Counted from the first letter of the stretch, positions 44,901-57,710 are shown. The stretch is 64,000 bases of DNA from Hyphochytrium catenoides (GCA_900088475.1 FLMG01004374.1:70809-134808); one strand, 5' to 3'. Notes: generated by a model from the sequence alone, not told the origin. Made by a program: numbers and translations.

Positions 44901-47431
44901 GGTCATACTGGTCTGGCTTATGCTCTGCGCCTTTGGGTTCACGCGGGTTTTGATGTGGAAACAGAGTTATTGGTGAGACTTACTGAGAGCACATTCTTCC
45001 ATAATCTCTCTTCAATGCTCTCTACTGGCATTCAAGGCTGTCCAGCTCTCAGCTGCGAAGGTTTGGGCCCATTGGATGGTGTGCTTTCCATGCTTCAGGG
45101 ATTTCTCTTGAGCGAGATCGCAAGGGCCTGGGCTGAAGCTTCAAAGACCAAGAATCGGCAGCTACTCAACAGCTTCAGGACAAACCTCTTTGACAAGAAG
45201 ATGGGCCTCTTTGCCAACGTATCACGGTAAGGTTTGATGTCTGTTGGGCTCTTCACTCTGCCAAGGCTAGGCCATCTAAATCTCACGTCACGTCAATTTA
45301 GCGTATGCCTCGACTTTCTTCCAGGCGTATGAACTCTAAAGTAGTGTCACTCTCCAGGCTCATTGAACATAGTCTGTCACGCTTGGTAGCATGCGTTGTG
45401 GAGCATGTTCGCCTGCAGGACAAAGGAGGAGCAAGAGGGCTTCAGATATCTTTCAAGAAAAGACTCGTGAATGAAAGCATGATAGAGGCCGCCATCTCTG
45501 CCAACGTCCTAAAGACTGGCACCGGCTACATACTTCTTGGAAAATATATTTCCGCAATAGGCATATTTATAGGTAACTGCCTGCGCACACTAGGGCACAT
45601 CGGACATCTTTTGGGCCCAGAATGCTTCTTTCCGGAACTCCTCCGTGCATTCTGTCCTCTAGCCTTCCCTGCCGCGGGACAGTCTACACGGCGTGAACCT
45701 TCCAGACCCACAGCAGGTGTAGCACTGTGTTGTTCGCTTTTCTAGAGAGTTCTTCTGCACTTACCCCTGATCTTATGCTCTTTCTTCCTAATGTCCTCAG
45801 CGACCGTTGCGTATTCTATCGAGGGCGGGCGACTTTCTTCCCAAAATGAGGGAATAGTGTCGACGGAACAGCTAATCTTGAATCAGCTCCGCGAGTATGT
45901 GGGCATCTGTCTCTATGGGGACTTGGTGCGCTACTTAGCACAGGTAATTACTCCCCTTGGCTTTTCTTGCTCTAAAGTTGAGCCTTAGCAAGTGACACTG
46001 TGTTCACTTCTGATCTTCGTTTCTCTCATGTTCTCCGATCTTACTGCGCCTGTTGCGGCATTTATCAGACGGCAGAATACTTTCAAGTCTATGGAGCTGG
46101 ATGGCGCACCTCTGCTGTCCATGGCCTCCTTATGAACCTGCTAGTTAGAGAAGGAGCCTTGAGCTTGATGTCCTACAAATTTCATGGTATTCGACAGTAT
46201 TCTTCCGCCGCCTTTAGGGCGAGTCAACTTCCAGTTGACAAGGGAACCATTCTACTTAGCTCCCTTGCATGCGGCCTCTTATGTTCGAGGGCCTGTGAAT
46301 GTGTCTTGGACATTATGCAGCGGTTGAGAACCTGGAGAAGTGAGGTTGATATTGACTTAGATGCGATTGTTGGCTTTTGCTCGAACTCTGCTTCCTCTGT
46401 ACTTTATGGGATGGAGGACTTACTTCACCAGGAAGCCCTCAGGAAACTTAGGGAGTTCATCCTTTTGAGGGGTGTTCCTGCTGTGTTAAAGTCTTCGGAA
46501 ACAGAGGAGACGCTGCTGTCGAGTTTACGCCTCATGAACGTCCTGGTCTCTCATAGACCAGATGTACTTTCCAGCAGGGAGACACTCTACCCGTTAACCG
46601 TATTCGTCCTCAGTCCAGCCGGATTGCCGAGTCCGTCTGCAGCAGATAGATTGTCAACCAACGTCACTCAAGCTTGCACTCTCACAAGGTATGAACGGGC
46701 AGCTCAGAAAGACGCTGGAAGTGAGGTGGGGGCAACAAGAGCCAGGTGAAGCTCGTAGATTTTTAAGGCAAAGAAGGAGATACACAAGGGAAAGAACGTA
46801 AAGGATGTTAAGTAACTAACTCAATCTTTTACCAGGAGTGCAATCGTTGTGGAGCTCTGCAAGCTTTCCCTCTCACTGAGCGAGCTTTTCGGAGGGGTGT
46901 CAACGACTGAGAGCCCAGTCGAAGAGGAGTACTTTGAGACCCTCCTCACTCTCCTCTCGCTGAAGCTATCTCTTTTCTGCGAACATTTGGCAGCTGCTTA
47001 CCATGGTCGCCAAGATAGCCTCGCTCAAGACGACGGGGGCATCGTAACAAGAAGGAGTGAGGTCTTCCTCCACTCCTTAACTGTTTTGGCCTGCAAATCC
47101 AGCGACAAGGGCAGAACCTCTGAACTGATATCCAATGCCTTGGCCTGTCTAGAAAAGTCTCCCACACCGTTAATCGTCTCGAGTTTCAGAATGCAGAGCT
47201 ATGTGCAGGTCAGTTTGAAGTAGCCACAGACGGTAATCTTGGTTTGTCGGTTGGCTTAATCGTTGGGCCTTTCACCTCCCTCACCAGGAACACAAGGTGA
47301 CCATATCTGTCATTACTCAGTGTGCTGCGCAGCTCCAAGGACATAGTGAAGCCCTACGCGTGGTGTGCTCATCCTTCTTGGACCCATCGCTAACCTCCGC
47401 CAGAGCGGCTTTGGCCGGTGAGAGGTTGTGA
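38952..47431 (+). CDS. Very large Tudor-like protein, possible MMS22/Mus7 relative
   Basis: Start ATG 38952 (MRGSRTFPGEIPTNRKWLAS), stop TGA 47429-47431; ten or more exons, about 2,400 aa. The first 270 residues are acidic and Ser-rich. A Tudor/SH3-like module follows: VVKKGDIVEVDARTWPGINK, HGGVARVRKVHEG, then across an intron SYDVAYLLGGTEKMLERKYL. A coiled coil at about 40800-40980 (LRTLKEQQRELREKQQKITE) and basic segments come next. The exon at 41655-45228 encodes about 1,190 residues, mostly alpha-helical and Leu-rich (SVQEFLGYLMVEWAATVSYL; WHLVLLTLDSGEKG; DDDFLEALGAYDLEAEMAAH). Later exons continue the helical repeats to ALAGERL. Size, disordered N-terminus and helical C-terminal bulk fit the replication-fork repair factor MMS22/Mus7, but no diagnostic motif was certain, so this name is a hypothesis. 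The Tudor-like part implies chromatin binding. The single-gene model assumes that all exons join. Confidence 0.55.
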
Positions 47432-48884
47432 CCTGTACAAGATAAGACCCAGAGAGCCAGCTGCCATCTTCACAGCGTGTAGCTGGCAAAGTGTACTTTA
47501 GATATATATTGCATACAACTGGCCAAGCACTGTATAAAGGGCCAGAGTGTTGTTTGTTATTAAATCGCCGTGGCAGTGACAGTGACATGGAACACTGACA
47601 GCGGAAATAGCATAGGATAATCCTAGTAAATTAGCCATCGATCAATCCTTTTCTTTTTGCACCTCCATCAGAGCAGACTCTATCATCAGTACTTTTGAGG
47701 CAGAACGATTGCAAAAGCCCGTAGGTCGCGTTAAGGTGCTTAGGGTCTAACACAGGTTGGACTTGATCTTCAGACGATGGATTCATCACAGAAGGGTATG
47801 TGACCAAAGTGTAGATATCTTATCGGCCGCTGGCCATACCATTCAGAAGAAGAGAACAGCTTCCGCCCAGCCGCCTCATCCTATTGATGGCTCATACCAT
47901 CTATGATCCTTTCCCAATGCAAAGTTTATTGTGATCACGTTACATAGTGCTGCCCGCTTCTAAAAAGGGTCTCTCGTCATCCACCTTGCCCGCAGGGCTC
48001 TTGTCGTTGTTCCTTAGTAGCTCCTTTCATTAAGGTGCTCAAGTCTAATAGAGGTGAACTCAAGTGAACTCTACACAGTAGTACATCCTCAGCAGCATGC
48101 CCAATGAAGAAGAGAATAGCCCTGCTGCCTGGCTGTCCTGCCTCATCACCTCTGTGCCTCATACCGCGCCAGTTCCTAGTTCTCACTCACCGCGCCGATC
48201 GATGCTGCGTGCTGCGGCGATGCGACTGACATCTTGAAACTTCAACCTGTCATCATCAGGGATACAGTAATCGGAATGAGATCAAAGAATGATTCTTGCG
48301 AATGAAGGAAGAAGTTTCTTTATCATCTTGAAGGTCAAGAACCTGGTATCTCTCAGCAACTCTGTCTCTCTGCAGAACACACTCATCTGTGCGTTGGAGG
48401 CAGCTTATTGTTAGAGTCAATTAGAGGTTGCCTGGCCAAACGCAGTCACTAGAATCCGTCTCGTTGACATCTCTATCCTGCTCTTCCTTAGCCAGGAGTG
48501 ACGGATGCTGCCTCTTAGCGCTGCTTGAGGCACAAAGACGACGAAGGCGTAGCGCGGATCCAAAGCAGCCGAGTCCTTTGCCGCTGTGAAAGACGATGTG
48601 GGGCAGCTGCACCATTCAGAGTCAGACAGTTAACATTAAGCAGCCTGGAGGACAAAGGCGGCTTGGCTACACAGCTCCTATTGCCAAGCGGTGAAGCTGT
48701 GACTCATCTGATGTGCCCTTGCCGCGCAAAGGCACGGCCTCTAGAAGGAGCACTGGGCTAGAGCTAGTGTCAGCGGCACTGGGGCGCACAACCTAAACAT
48801 CTTCAATTCGTCAATGCCCTTTAAGGAGACTTACGAGACTTCTCCTACCATGAGATGCCCTAGTGGAAGGCGTGCCCTCGCTTG
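47432..48884. other. Intergenic region with a degenerate duplication
   Basis: No gene was recognised in this 1.4-kb gap. Two segments about 280 bp apart (near 47732-47905 and 48030-48175) share TTAAGGTGCT followed by related TCTAA...AGGT sequence and, 90-100 bp later, GAAGAAGAGAA followed by GCCTCAT. They look like diverged copies of one element or duplication. Confidence 0.35.
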
Positions 48885-48968
48885 ATGGTAGCTGCGGAAG
48901 TTTGTGGCCTGCGACACTGTCCTTCAAACTGTGAACATAACCTGGAAAGCTTCCCATCGTTCCGCACA

Positions 48969-51900
48969 ATGATGAGTAGTGGGAGTTCAAGACAGGCGAA
49001 CTTGCAGCGAATCGTCCTGAGAAGAGAGTTGACCGGAGAATCAAGCGCTCATCATCAGATTATCCTCGGCCATGGGGCCTTAATGCGGCGCCTAGAATGC
49101 GTAAAGGAGCTGGAGGGCCACAGTGGCTGCGTCAATCGTATGAGTTGGAATGAAGACGGTGGGATTCTGGCCAGTGTCAGTGATGATCTACACCTTTGCC
49201 TTTGGGAGCACGGCTCCTGGAGGCTGAGGTCGAAGATCAACACTGGTCATAGCAGGAACATCTTTGGTGTGCGCTTTCTGCCTGATCGGAACAGCGAAGT
49301 CATCGTGACAGGTATATAGATTAGCGCACTCTCCTTCACGGACGCGGGAGCTCATGTGTGGCTCCCGAGCACATGAGAGTGACGCTGGCATCCTAACTCT
49401 ATTTCCTTTCTGAATCTGCCGATCACGACCATGACGGCGACGACAAGTTGCTTACTGACCTCTCACGTCCTCAGAATCAGTTCCCTACCTAATTTCCTCT
49501 TCATTCTCGTCCATATCTCTCGGATGCGGTATCTTTACTCTTTTAACCATGCTCCTGTTCTTCTCCTTCGCCCTATTGACGCTTGCTACTAGTCATTCAT
49601 AACGTCCTTTTCTCATAAGTTCTCTTTGACGTGGCTCAGGTGCAATGGACTGCGAAGTCCGTCTTCATTGCCTCAACTCCTCCACGCCCAGGTCTGTCTT
49701 CCGCGGACATGAGGGACGAGTCAAGGACGTGGCGGTTGCGCCTGACGATAGGAATCTGTTTTGGAGCGCTAGTGAAGACGGAACAGTTAGGCAATACGAT
49801 GTAAGAGCCATGAGTGCGGGCAGGAGTCGGACGACATACAACGGAGATCCTGTTTACACAGGCGACATCCTTATAGATTGCGGCTACCTCACCTTTAAAA
49901 GTGGAGGGATCTCAAGAGTGGCTAAAGCTATGTCCTTGGACATAAACCCGGTAGACACTACGAAGGTAGTGGTCGGCTCTGTGGACAATGCTGTCCGTGT
50001 ATATGACAGGAGAATGCTCACGCCGCAGGTACGCTATTGGAGTATTCGGGGCCTCTCACTCCTGCGGACGCCAAATCCGTTCCTGTCCGCGTCGCCTCTA
50101 TGTTCTCCGTGCTTGTCTCTAAGACATACGTCGCTCTCTCTTCCCTCCATCTTCAGTTGGTCTACGCGGTCTTTCCTTTATCCGTCTTACGAAGTACTCT
50201 CTTAGGGAGGTGCACTTGGAAATCAGGACGGCCGCCAAGAAACTTTGCCGGTTATCAAGCTCCGTCCTGGCCATGTACCCGAGCAGATCCGGCGGTACAG
50301 CGCCTCATACATTACGTCTGTACAATATAACAGGCAAGGAACCGAAGTACTAGCCAGTTACCATGACGACAATATCTATCTATTCTCCCTTGGCCGGGAG
50401 GATGACAGGCTTGAGATAGAGAAGGAGTTTTGGGCACAAAACAAGTCAAGAAGAGACGACAGAGGGGACCTAGCGGGAAATGAAAGAGTCGGAGAGAGAT
50501 CTGGATATGGACAGTCCTCCTCTTCCGTCCCCCCTTTGAGTAGAAAAAGCGACCTACGATGGGTCTACCTTGCATTAGAAAAGGCGGAGAGGCTGCAATG
50601 CGATGGTAAACACATAGCAGCTATACGCTGCTTGTCGCAGCCGATTGGACTCTTAGGACAGAACTGCCCGTCCGCGCTCTATCTCGCTCGCGCCCACTCT
50701 TTCCTAAACCGCAAGTGGAAAGGTGATGCTTACCAGGCCCAGTTGGACTGCGTTCAGGCTCTACAATTGGAGAATAACCGGAGTCCAGGGCTGAAAGAAA
50801 GTGATAGACGGCGGTGCTTGGAGGTCCTGCTAAAGGTATGTCCGTCGCATACCATCTAATGCCCTCAGTATTGGATCTCCTGCGCTACATGTCTTCCGTA
50901 ATGTCTAACATCGCCTTGGCGTGTTCTCAAAGGCATACAAGAAACAGAAGAAGCATCAATCTGCAGAGAAGCTCCGGAAGTATCTCAAGGAAAGTTATCA
51001 AGATTTCGAAGACGAGGAAGACAAAGGTAGCGAAGAAGCCACCAATTTTGTTCCTAACTTGGCTGTCCACCTTCTTCTTCTGTACCTGCACTTTCTGGAG
51101 AACAGGCAGCGGCTTACTGAGCTCTTGTCCCTGCAGAGAGCTCTGGCGCGGAAGACTCAAACTCAGATTCTGACGGAATGGGTGATGATGAAGGTGAGCT
51201 TTTGGACATTCACTGATGAAAGTATAAAAAGAGGATTGAAGAAATCGGTGAGATAATATAATAAGCTGAGAGAGGCAGGCTGGGAAGAACTAGATAGAGA
51301 CAACATCTTTACTGGATGAATGTCAGGGGAGAGTTTAGGACCCAGAGTCATTGTGGCTGGGGGCTGGTGCTTCGAAGGCTGGCAGGATGAGCCAAGCAAC
51401 TGACCTCGTGTGCGCGCAGTGTGCACTCCGCCTGTTGCGGACGGGGGCGGCACTGCGTCAGTTTATCCTCGGTGGGTGACTCGGCACATCCAGCGATATG
51501 TAGGGCATAGTAACTACAGGGTAAGTAAGCTCTACCGACCTGTTTCCCAAGCTAATGGCTTCACTCGACCACACTTGCATCTGTTCCATACCTATACCCC
51601 TCACTCCCCTCCCACGAGTCCTTGACATATTCTGATAAAGTTTCGTCGATGCCTCCTTCAAGACGGATATCAAGGAAGCCAAATTCTTTGGCCAGGACGG
51701 CGAGCACATAGTAGGTGGCAGCGATGATGGACGAATCTTTGTCTGGGACAAAAGAACAGGAAATCTGGTCCAGTCCATGCATGGCGATGCCGACGTCGTA
51801 AACTGCGTGCAGTCTCATCCTTTCGAGACCTTGCTGGCATCGTCGGGCATAGAGGACGTGGTCAGGATATGGTCGCCCGTGGGGGAGAGCAAGATGACCG

Positions 51901-52040
51901 AGGACCTCGAGGCTTGGGATGAGGTGATGGAAAGCAACCAGCGCCGGTTGATCCATCTGTCTCTCTCTCATTTCGCGCTGCATGAGTATCTTTTTAGGCA
52001 CACAAGGGAGTTCTCGACAGAACGGTGCGCACAGAGCTAG
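48969..52040 (+). CDS. WD40-TPR protein, WDTC1/DCAF-like
   Basis: ATG 48969 (MMSSGSSRQANLQRIVLRRE); an in-frame ATG at 48885 is the alternative start. Stop TAG 52038-52040. N-terminal WD40 blades: VKELEGHSGCVNRMSWNEDG, ILASVSDDLHLCLWEH, INTGHSRNIFGVRFLPD, VFRGHEGRVKDVAVAPDDRN, LFWSASEDGTVRQYDVR and KVVVGSVDNAVRVYDRR. After SVQYNRQGTEVLASYHDDNI there is a TPR-like helical insert (RWVYLALEKAERLQCDGKHI; LARAHSFLNRKWKGDAYQAQ). The propeller then closes with FFGQDGEHIVGGSDDGRIFV then WDKRTG, and NCVQSHPFETLLASSGIEDV then RIW. This WD40-TPR-WD40 order is that of WDTC1/ADP (and the DCAF5/6/8 type), substrate receptors of CRL4-DDB1 ubiquitin ligases; the 'HPFETLLASSGI' block is very characteristic. 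The protein is therefore probably a CRL4 adaptor. About 750 aa; splice sites approximate. Confidence 0.85.
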
Positions 52041-52164
52041 TGTAAACTGTCAACTTAGTTTCTTTGGCAACAACTTCTTGTTCATACAATCTGTAGAGGT
52101 CTAAGTAGGGAATGCCAAAGAACGGTGAAAATAGGGAAGAGTCATTGGACTTCAAGGGACTGTT

Positions 52165-55100
52165 CTAAACCGATCCCTGCTGTAGCATTGCCGTGGCGAC
52201 ACGGTTAAAGCCCAAAATATTGGCACCTATAGCAGAAAAGGTTATAGAGCGTAAGTAGGAATCAAGACGACGAAAGTACAACTGCTGTGAAATAGTGAGG
52301 TGAGATGGTTGTGAGGCACGGAGTGGGCGACAATGATAAACGAGGAAAAAGCAAACAAAGCGTTAGATAAGGCTGAGGTGATTACGAGAGAGAACATATC
52401 TGCATAGAGGGAACTAGGGTGTACGCCACTTGCCAAAGCGCAGACTCTCTTTCACCAACCTGCGTAAAGGTCTCCTCTCTTGTTATATTCTTGAGCTGTT
52501 AAAGCAGCGCTGTGGTGGACATCCTGCATCAGCTCTTTCACTCGTTCGTCTAGCTCTTCGTGGCTTCGTCCCATGGAGAGAGGCACATCCTGCACCGCCA
52601 GCTGGCCACAGTTGGCAGCCTTACCCGGACCGAACAGAACACCTCTCTTCTTTAGCACTGCCATAGCCTGTTACCATCAAACAGACAGATAATAGTATGT
52701 TTGCATGAGCACCCACGCATGTTTCTAAGCAGCTATTGAGGAGGAGAGGGAAAAGAAAGAACACGACTAGAAAACAGCTTGAATAGAGCAACGGAGGCGA
52801 GCATCAGGTGGTAAGGAATATGATCTGCGTCCAACCTCGGGGGTGGTTGCATTGTAGGCGCCCTCTACTACGGCCTTTACGCCACTGGCACACACTTTCT
52901 CCGCAATTTTGTCTGTTTATACAAGGGATACGGAGATGATAATGAGACAGAAGATCAAATAAGCGTAAAGTCATGTAGGCACTGCCAAGAGGAATGACAG
53001 AGCACTACACCAGATACCATACATATAACGATAATGGGCGGTCGAAGGGGCAATCACAAGTCCTGAGACGTGGATGCTAATAAAGGCAAGAGCATGCTGA
53101 TCAGAAACTACAGCTCAAACATACCTGTTATCTGGTACTGCGAAGCACAGGGGAACAGAAGGTCACAGGGTACTTCCCAGCAAGAAGCTTCCCCAGTCGG
53201 GTGGTACTTGGCAGTAGTAGAGCTCATAATATAAGCGCCCACACGTGCGGCTCGGTCTTTCTTGATTTTCTTTAATGTTCTCAGCTTGTCCTCATCAAAG
53301 CCTACAAGACACAGCGCCACAAATGCAGTTTTATGAAGGTATCACATATCATATATAAGGTGTAAAGTGGTGAGCCCACGCCAACCATGATCCCAGACTT
53401 TATAGACGTTCTAACCTTCTGGTTCATAGATCCAACCCGAAGTGTCACAGAGCGTAAGGACCACAGCGCCTAATTCCTGCAGCTTGTGTGCCAGGCTAAG
53501 GGCAACGTTGCCACTACCAGTGATGACACATCTGCAGGCATCGGAAAGAGGAAAGGGTCGCACCATAGAAAGCGTGACTAGAAGGTTTGGACCGCCATGG
53601 GGTTAAACGGAGAATTACCTCTTGCCCTCCAGTGACTCTCCTCTTGCGTTGAGCATCTCTTGAGCAAAGTAAGCGACACCAAACCCGGTGGCCTCTGGGA
53701 AGGTGATAACACCGTTCCCAATCATCCCAGACTCGCTCTACCATTGACAGTACGAGAGATTTGCTCAGATAGACTAGCATAGCGCAATTGGTGTATAGCA
53801 ACAAGCAGAAGGACGCGTTGGCGTCCAAAGCACTAGATATATCAAACGGAAGCGCGATGAGAGCAAAAAGGAAACGAAAGTGCTACCGTTTATGTCAAAA
53901 TTGCGGCTGTTTGACATAAGCCCTTTGTGAGGTCTTTCGACCAAAGGAGGTGCATCCATAATTCGTCTGCATGGTAGCTGACAGAAGAGAGGCAGAGTGC
54001 GGCCCACCTTTCCATACTTCTGCTTGATACGCTTGTACTGGCCGTACAAGAAGCCAGTCTCCTTCATGCCACACCCCATGTCTGGCGTAGGAATGTCTAC
54101 ATTAGGCCCAATGTAGTTCACAAGCTCAGTCATGAAAGACTGGCAGAAACGCTGGATCTCGGCCTCACTCTTCCCAACAGGATTGAAATCGGCGCCACTA
54201 AACGCAACATGAGACGGAACCAGGAGAGGGAGGGCGGAAGGGGGGCGAATCCATGAGAGCGTTGCCAGCAGCTAGGTAAGATAGTAGTAGTAGGGCACCA
54301 TAGGGAAAAATCATATCTAAACAGTAGCTGCAACACTTTGGTTTTGATAAAACGAGAGCGAAGTGGGTGAGGTATTGATACTCCGTATACCATACCCTGC
54401 AGCAGCTCCGATCTCGATGTCTGACGCAATTGCATGCCTGAAGACGTTCTCGAAAGCGATAGACTTTACGGTGCCTAGAGGATGAAGAGGATGACAGGTA
54501 AATGAGGCAGCACAGTGTCAAAGAGCGTCAGAAATGGTTCGACGGATCTGAAACAGCTATTAAAAGACGCAGAAAACCCTCACCCAGTCCGGTGCCCTTA
54601 TAGAAGCGTATGCCGCCCTCATAGAGCCCCAACGCCGAGGAATACTGGACACGATATCCTCTATTCACACGAGCGTTCCCCGTATCGTCTAGCCACGGGA
54701 CTCGGAACTGTAGGGTCAAGTTAGGAAGGAAGAGATGGAATGTTCAGGCAACGGATCTATCTACGGGTTTTACCCCGTCTTTCTCTTCTCGCTCCCCGTT
54801 TCTCGCAGATCTCAGCACAGCAATGGAGCCGCTTCATTGACGTCCCCCACTCAAACATCTCTCCCAAATCCTCGCTCGTGATTGGGCCTCTGCCGCCTTA
54901 AGGGAGACGGAGGAGCCTTTGCCCAAGTTCATACATTGCTGGAACTTCTCTGCGCACCTGAATGACTCTCTCAGGCTCCATCAACTGCTTCATCACCCAA
55001 GCGTAACGTGGGTACCGGTCAAAGACAGGGGCAAGTGAGAGAGTCAACGACTCCATTGCTTGCAGATATCTGAGTTTCAAAGCAGCATTAAGCGCTGCTA

Positions 55101-55906
55101 ATGGCAAATCTAAAGGAGGGGAATATGGGAGATGCTATGCAGATGTGCAGCATACTTCCCGTAAAGGAAAGGACAAGACAGCATCTATAGATAAGGTTGT
55201 CGCGCCGAGAAAGAGTACGATAGCGTGGATAAGAGATAGAGAAGATGGAGATTGTAGAGAGACAGTAAAGCTAATGGCATCCTTTATAGACGTTGCGCTT
55301 ACTCGACCTGTGTGAAGGAAGAAAGGTGAAGAGAGTTGTTAGATATTGCGGCCACAGGCAACGTTAACTGACTGCATGGTGCTCACTTGGTAGGGATCCC
55401 GCCGGCGGGCTTCAGCGATCCTGGAGAGCAAGACATTAGTGGAGGTGCCGTTATAGGAATTCAGGTCAAGAAGGGACGTACAGCATCTCTGCAGCTTCTT
55501 GACCATTTCTGAAGGCTACGTCTCCTTCTCTTCTAAAGAGTGGCTTGTTTCTCCAAACCTGGCGACGAGGTAGGTTCAATTGAATAATGATTCAGCAGAG
55601 GGAGAGACGTAGTATCAGACGTGGTAGACAGAGGAGAATTAGATGGCATCTCTCACCCTCTTCCCATGCTTAGTGCCATGCACATCGGACATCAAAGAGC
55701 CGTGTAGCTGCTTGTTATCAACATTAGTCTTGAGATATCTCCTGCTACCTGTAAGGGAAAGGGACATGACATCAGGATAACATAGATATAGCGGTAGGAC
55801 GCGAGACATATCCCTCCAAGGGCAGCTCACCGGCTATCAGGCAAGCTTTGCCTTCTCCAGCCGCCAAGGGCGACCGGATGATGGCAGGCCGCGCGAGTCT
55901 CAGCAT
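52165..55906 (-). CDS. Glutamate-dehydrogenase homologue with altered active site, mitochondrial
   Basis: Start ATG 55906 (MLRLARPAIIRSPLAAGEG, an Arg/Ala-rich mitochondrial-type presequence); stop TAG 52165-52167; at least ten exons. GDH-I landmarks: PVFDRYPRYAWVMKQLMEPE; VPWLDDTGNARVNRGYRVQY; LGLYEGGIRFYKGTGLG; VKSIAFENVFRHAIASD; IEIGAAAGGADFNPVGKSEA; RFCQSFMTELVNYIGPNVDI; KETGFLYGQYKRIKQKYGKV; the Rossmann VITGSGNVALSLAHKLQELG; WEVPCDLLFPCASQYQI; VEGAYNATTPEAM; VLFGPGKAANCGQLAVQ; and AGANILGFNRVATAMLQQGS. Alignment is gapless across the catalytic region, yet substrate Lys89 (GPYKGG) is Glu, catalytic Lys125 (GGxKGG) is Ala and the Ser380 position appears as Gln. Lys113 (in VKSIAF) and Asp165 (in DMGCG) remain. 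Probably not a normal GDH: a pseudoenzyme or a dehydrogenase with another substrate. Confidence 0.88.
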
Positions 55907-56400
55907 TGCCGTTTAAGAGCTTGCAAATTCACTTCCTCTTTTTGGCGTTTGAATCGCTCCTTGTGCTATACAAAGCAAAGTGACGAGGGAAGAAGTCTTC
56001 CAAAAGCTGGCGAAGCGATAGTGGAAATCCAAGACACAGTCCCCTTCTGATTCCAACCGGCAGTTGTGGTCTCTGCTCACAGAGACAAACAAAAGAGACA
56101 GAATAACTGAGTGCAAGAGACAGAGTTAGCGCGAGGTATAGTATTCGTCTTACATATAATGTGTTCTGACGAGCTAGAATTTGTAGAGGGAGCAGACAGA
56201 AGCAACGAAAAATTATATCTCAAGCTGGAGTAAGCCTTAGAATCTGGGAGGATGGAGACAGAGACAGAGAAAGTTGAAGATTTTTTCTCAGAAAGCGGCT
56301 AACGCTCTCGTAGCCGTTAGAGAACGAGTCTTACGAATGCACGACCGGGCATCCTTGACTTCTCTTTCACAGTTATCGCGTACCAGGCAATGGTGTTGGT

Positions 56401-56709
56401 TCAAACATACTCCTTCCCTCGCTCATACCTATTCTCAATGATCGCCAGCTCGGACTCATATGCTTTGTCAGTCTTCAGATTGGCACATCCGGTGAGGGAT
56501 GTCAAGACCCCATACTTTCTACCTTGCAAGGTTATGCCTCCCAAGGTCATGGAGACAAAGCATACTACTCTCACACGAACAACCAAACTTCCAGGGTTTG
56601 CCCAGATTACACGGCACAAATGCCGATGACCCGATTGCAAAGAAAAAGGGCCAAGACAGCATAAGGTTGGAGCCACAAGATCTAGCCTCAGTAGTGCTTT
56701 TGACAGCAT
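56401..56709 (-). CDS. Hypothetical small ORF
   Basis: ATG 56709 (MLSKALLRLDLVAPTLC), 102 codons, ending in ELAIIENRYERGKEYV. The N-terminus could act as a mitochondrial presequence and the C-terminus is charged, but no domain is recognised. An internal GT-AG split is possible. The rest of 55907-57650 contains nothing I can assign. Confidence 0.25.
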   Translation of the reverse strand: MLSKALLRLDLVAPTLCCLGPFSLQSGHRHLCRVIWANPGSLVVRVRVVCFVSMTLGGITLQGRKYGVLTSLTGCANLKTDKAYESELAIIENRYERGKEYV

Positions 56710-57659
56710 CCCGATAGCCTAGCTGTCAAACAAACCGCTGATCCCATACCATCAAAAAGAGAAAGCCTGCCATCAAAGTAAAAGATGGCAATTATAATGG
56801 AAAAAATAGAACTAAGTATCGGGAGGAAGAGCTGCTCCCTGCCTCCACGGAAACTAAGAAACAAGAAACAATAACGGCACAAACCCCTGGCCGCGGCTAA
56901 TAACAAAAGCATCGCTCGGCATCGACACCTAAGAACCATAGAAACAGTGCTCGTAGCACCAAGCAAATGGGACCCAAAGCTCAATGAAGAGCGCATTAAT
57001 ATAGAGACCTATTCGGTGTGCCACTCAAAGGAGATGTAACGAGCGCAGTTGCCTGCCTTTGGCCAGCAAGTGTGTTAGTGGGGGCCAATCCATACTTAGA
57101 ACAGTAGTAAAAGCAGTGCCAAATCTGTGCGTACACCTCTTCACGAGCAAACTGATCACTGAACAATACTCTAGGTCATCCCTCTTGGAGAGAGATACAT
57201 ACTATACCATAGAGACAAGATCAGAAGCCTAAGCTGGAAATTACTTGTGCTATACTTTTGCAGGATGACAAGATCACATGCAAAAACCTAATGTACGGGG
57301 TTAACGTTTGATAGCCAGCGGTCCGGCAGTTGATGAATGTGGTGCAGCATGCGAAGAAAGGAGGCAAGAATACACGGTGATAACCAGAAGAACAATAGAC
57401 TACCCCAACGTCAGAAAAAGAACCAATGTAGATGCAGTCACTATCAGCCCTTTTCCATCTCTGACAACTTGCTTATCCTTTTTATACTTTAGGATTATGC
57501 CCGGAACGGCTTCTCTTCCAGCGATTGACACATATGTGCCTCAACGGAGACGATTGAGGTTGCATAATACAAAGCAGCTGACGAGAGCAGAATAAATATC
57601 AAGAGCGTAGAATAAGTTATAAGAGCCTTGAGGGCAAGGTCAGCGAAGAAGCAGCTCCC

Positions 57660-57710
57660 GAATGCATCAGAGGCTTAGGGAGGCGTCAGAGGCTTAGGGA
57701 GGGCCGCTCC
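57660..57710. repeat. Short direct repeat, two 19-bp copies
   Basis: The sequence TCAGAGGCTTAGGGAGG occurs twice in immediate succession with a 19-bp period, starting at about 57667 and 57686. It lies just 3' of, or in, the last exon of the unrecognised minus-strand gene. Probably slippage; no function is evident. Confidence 0.8.

Noticed and set aside
57308-57595. A plus-strand 95-codon open frame.
   Set aside because: No motif or splice support; it overlaps the 3' region of a minus-strand gene.
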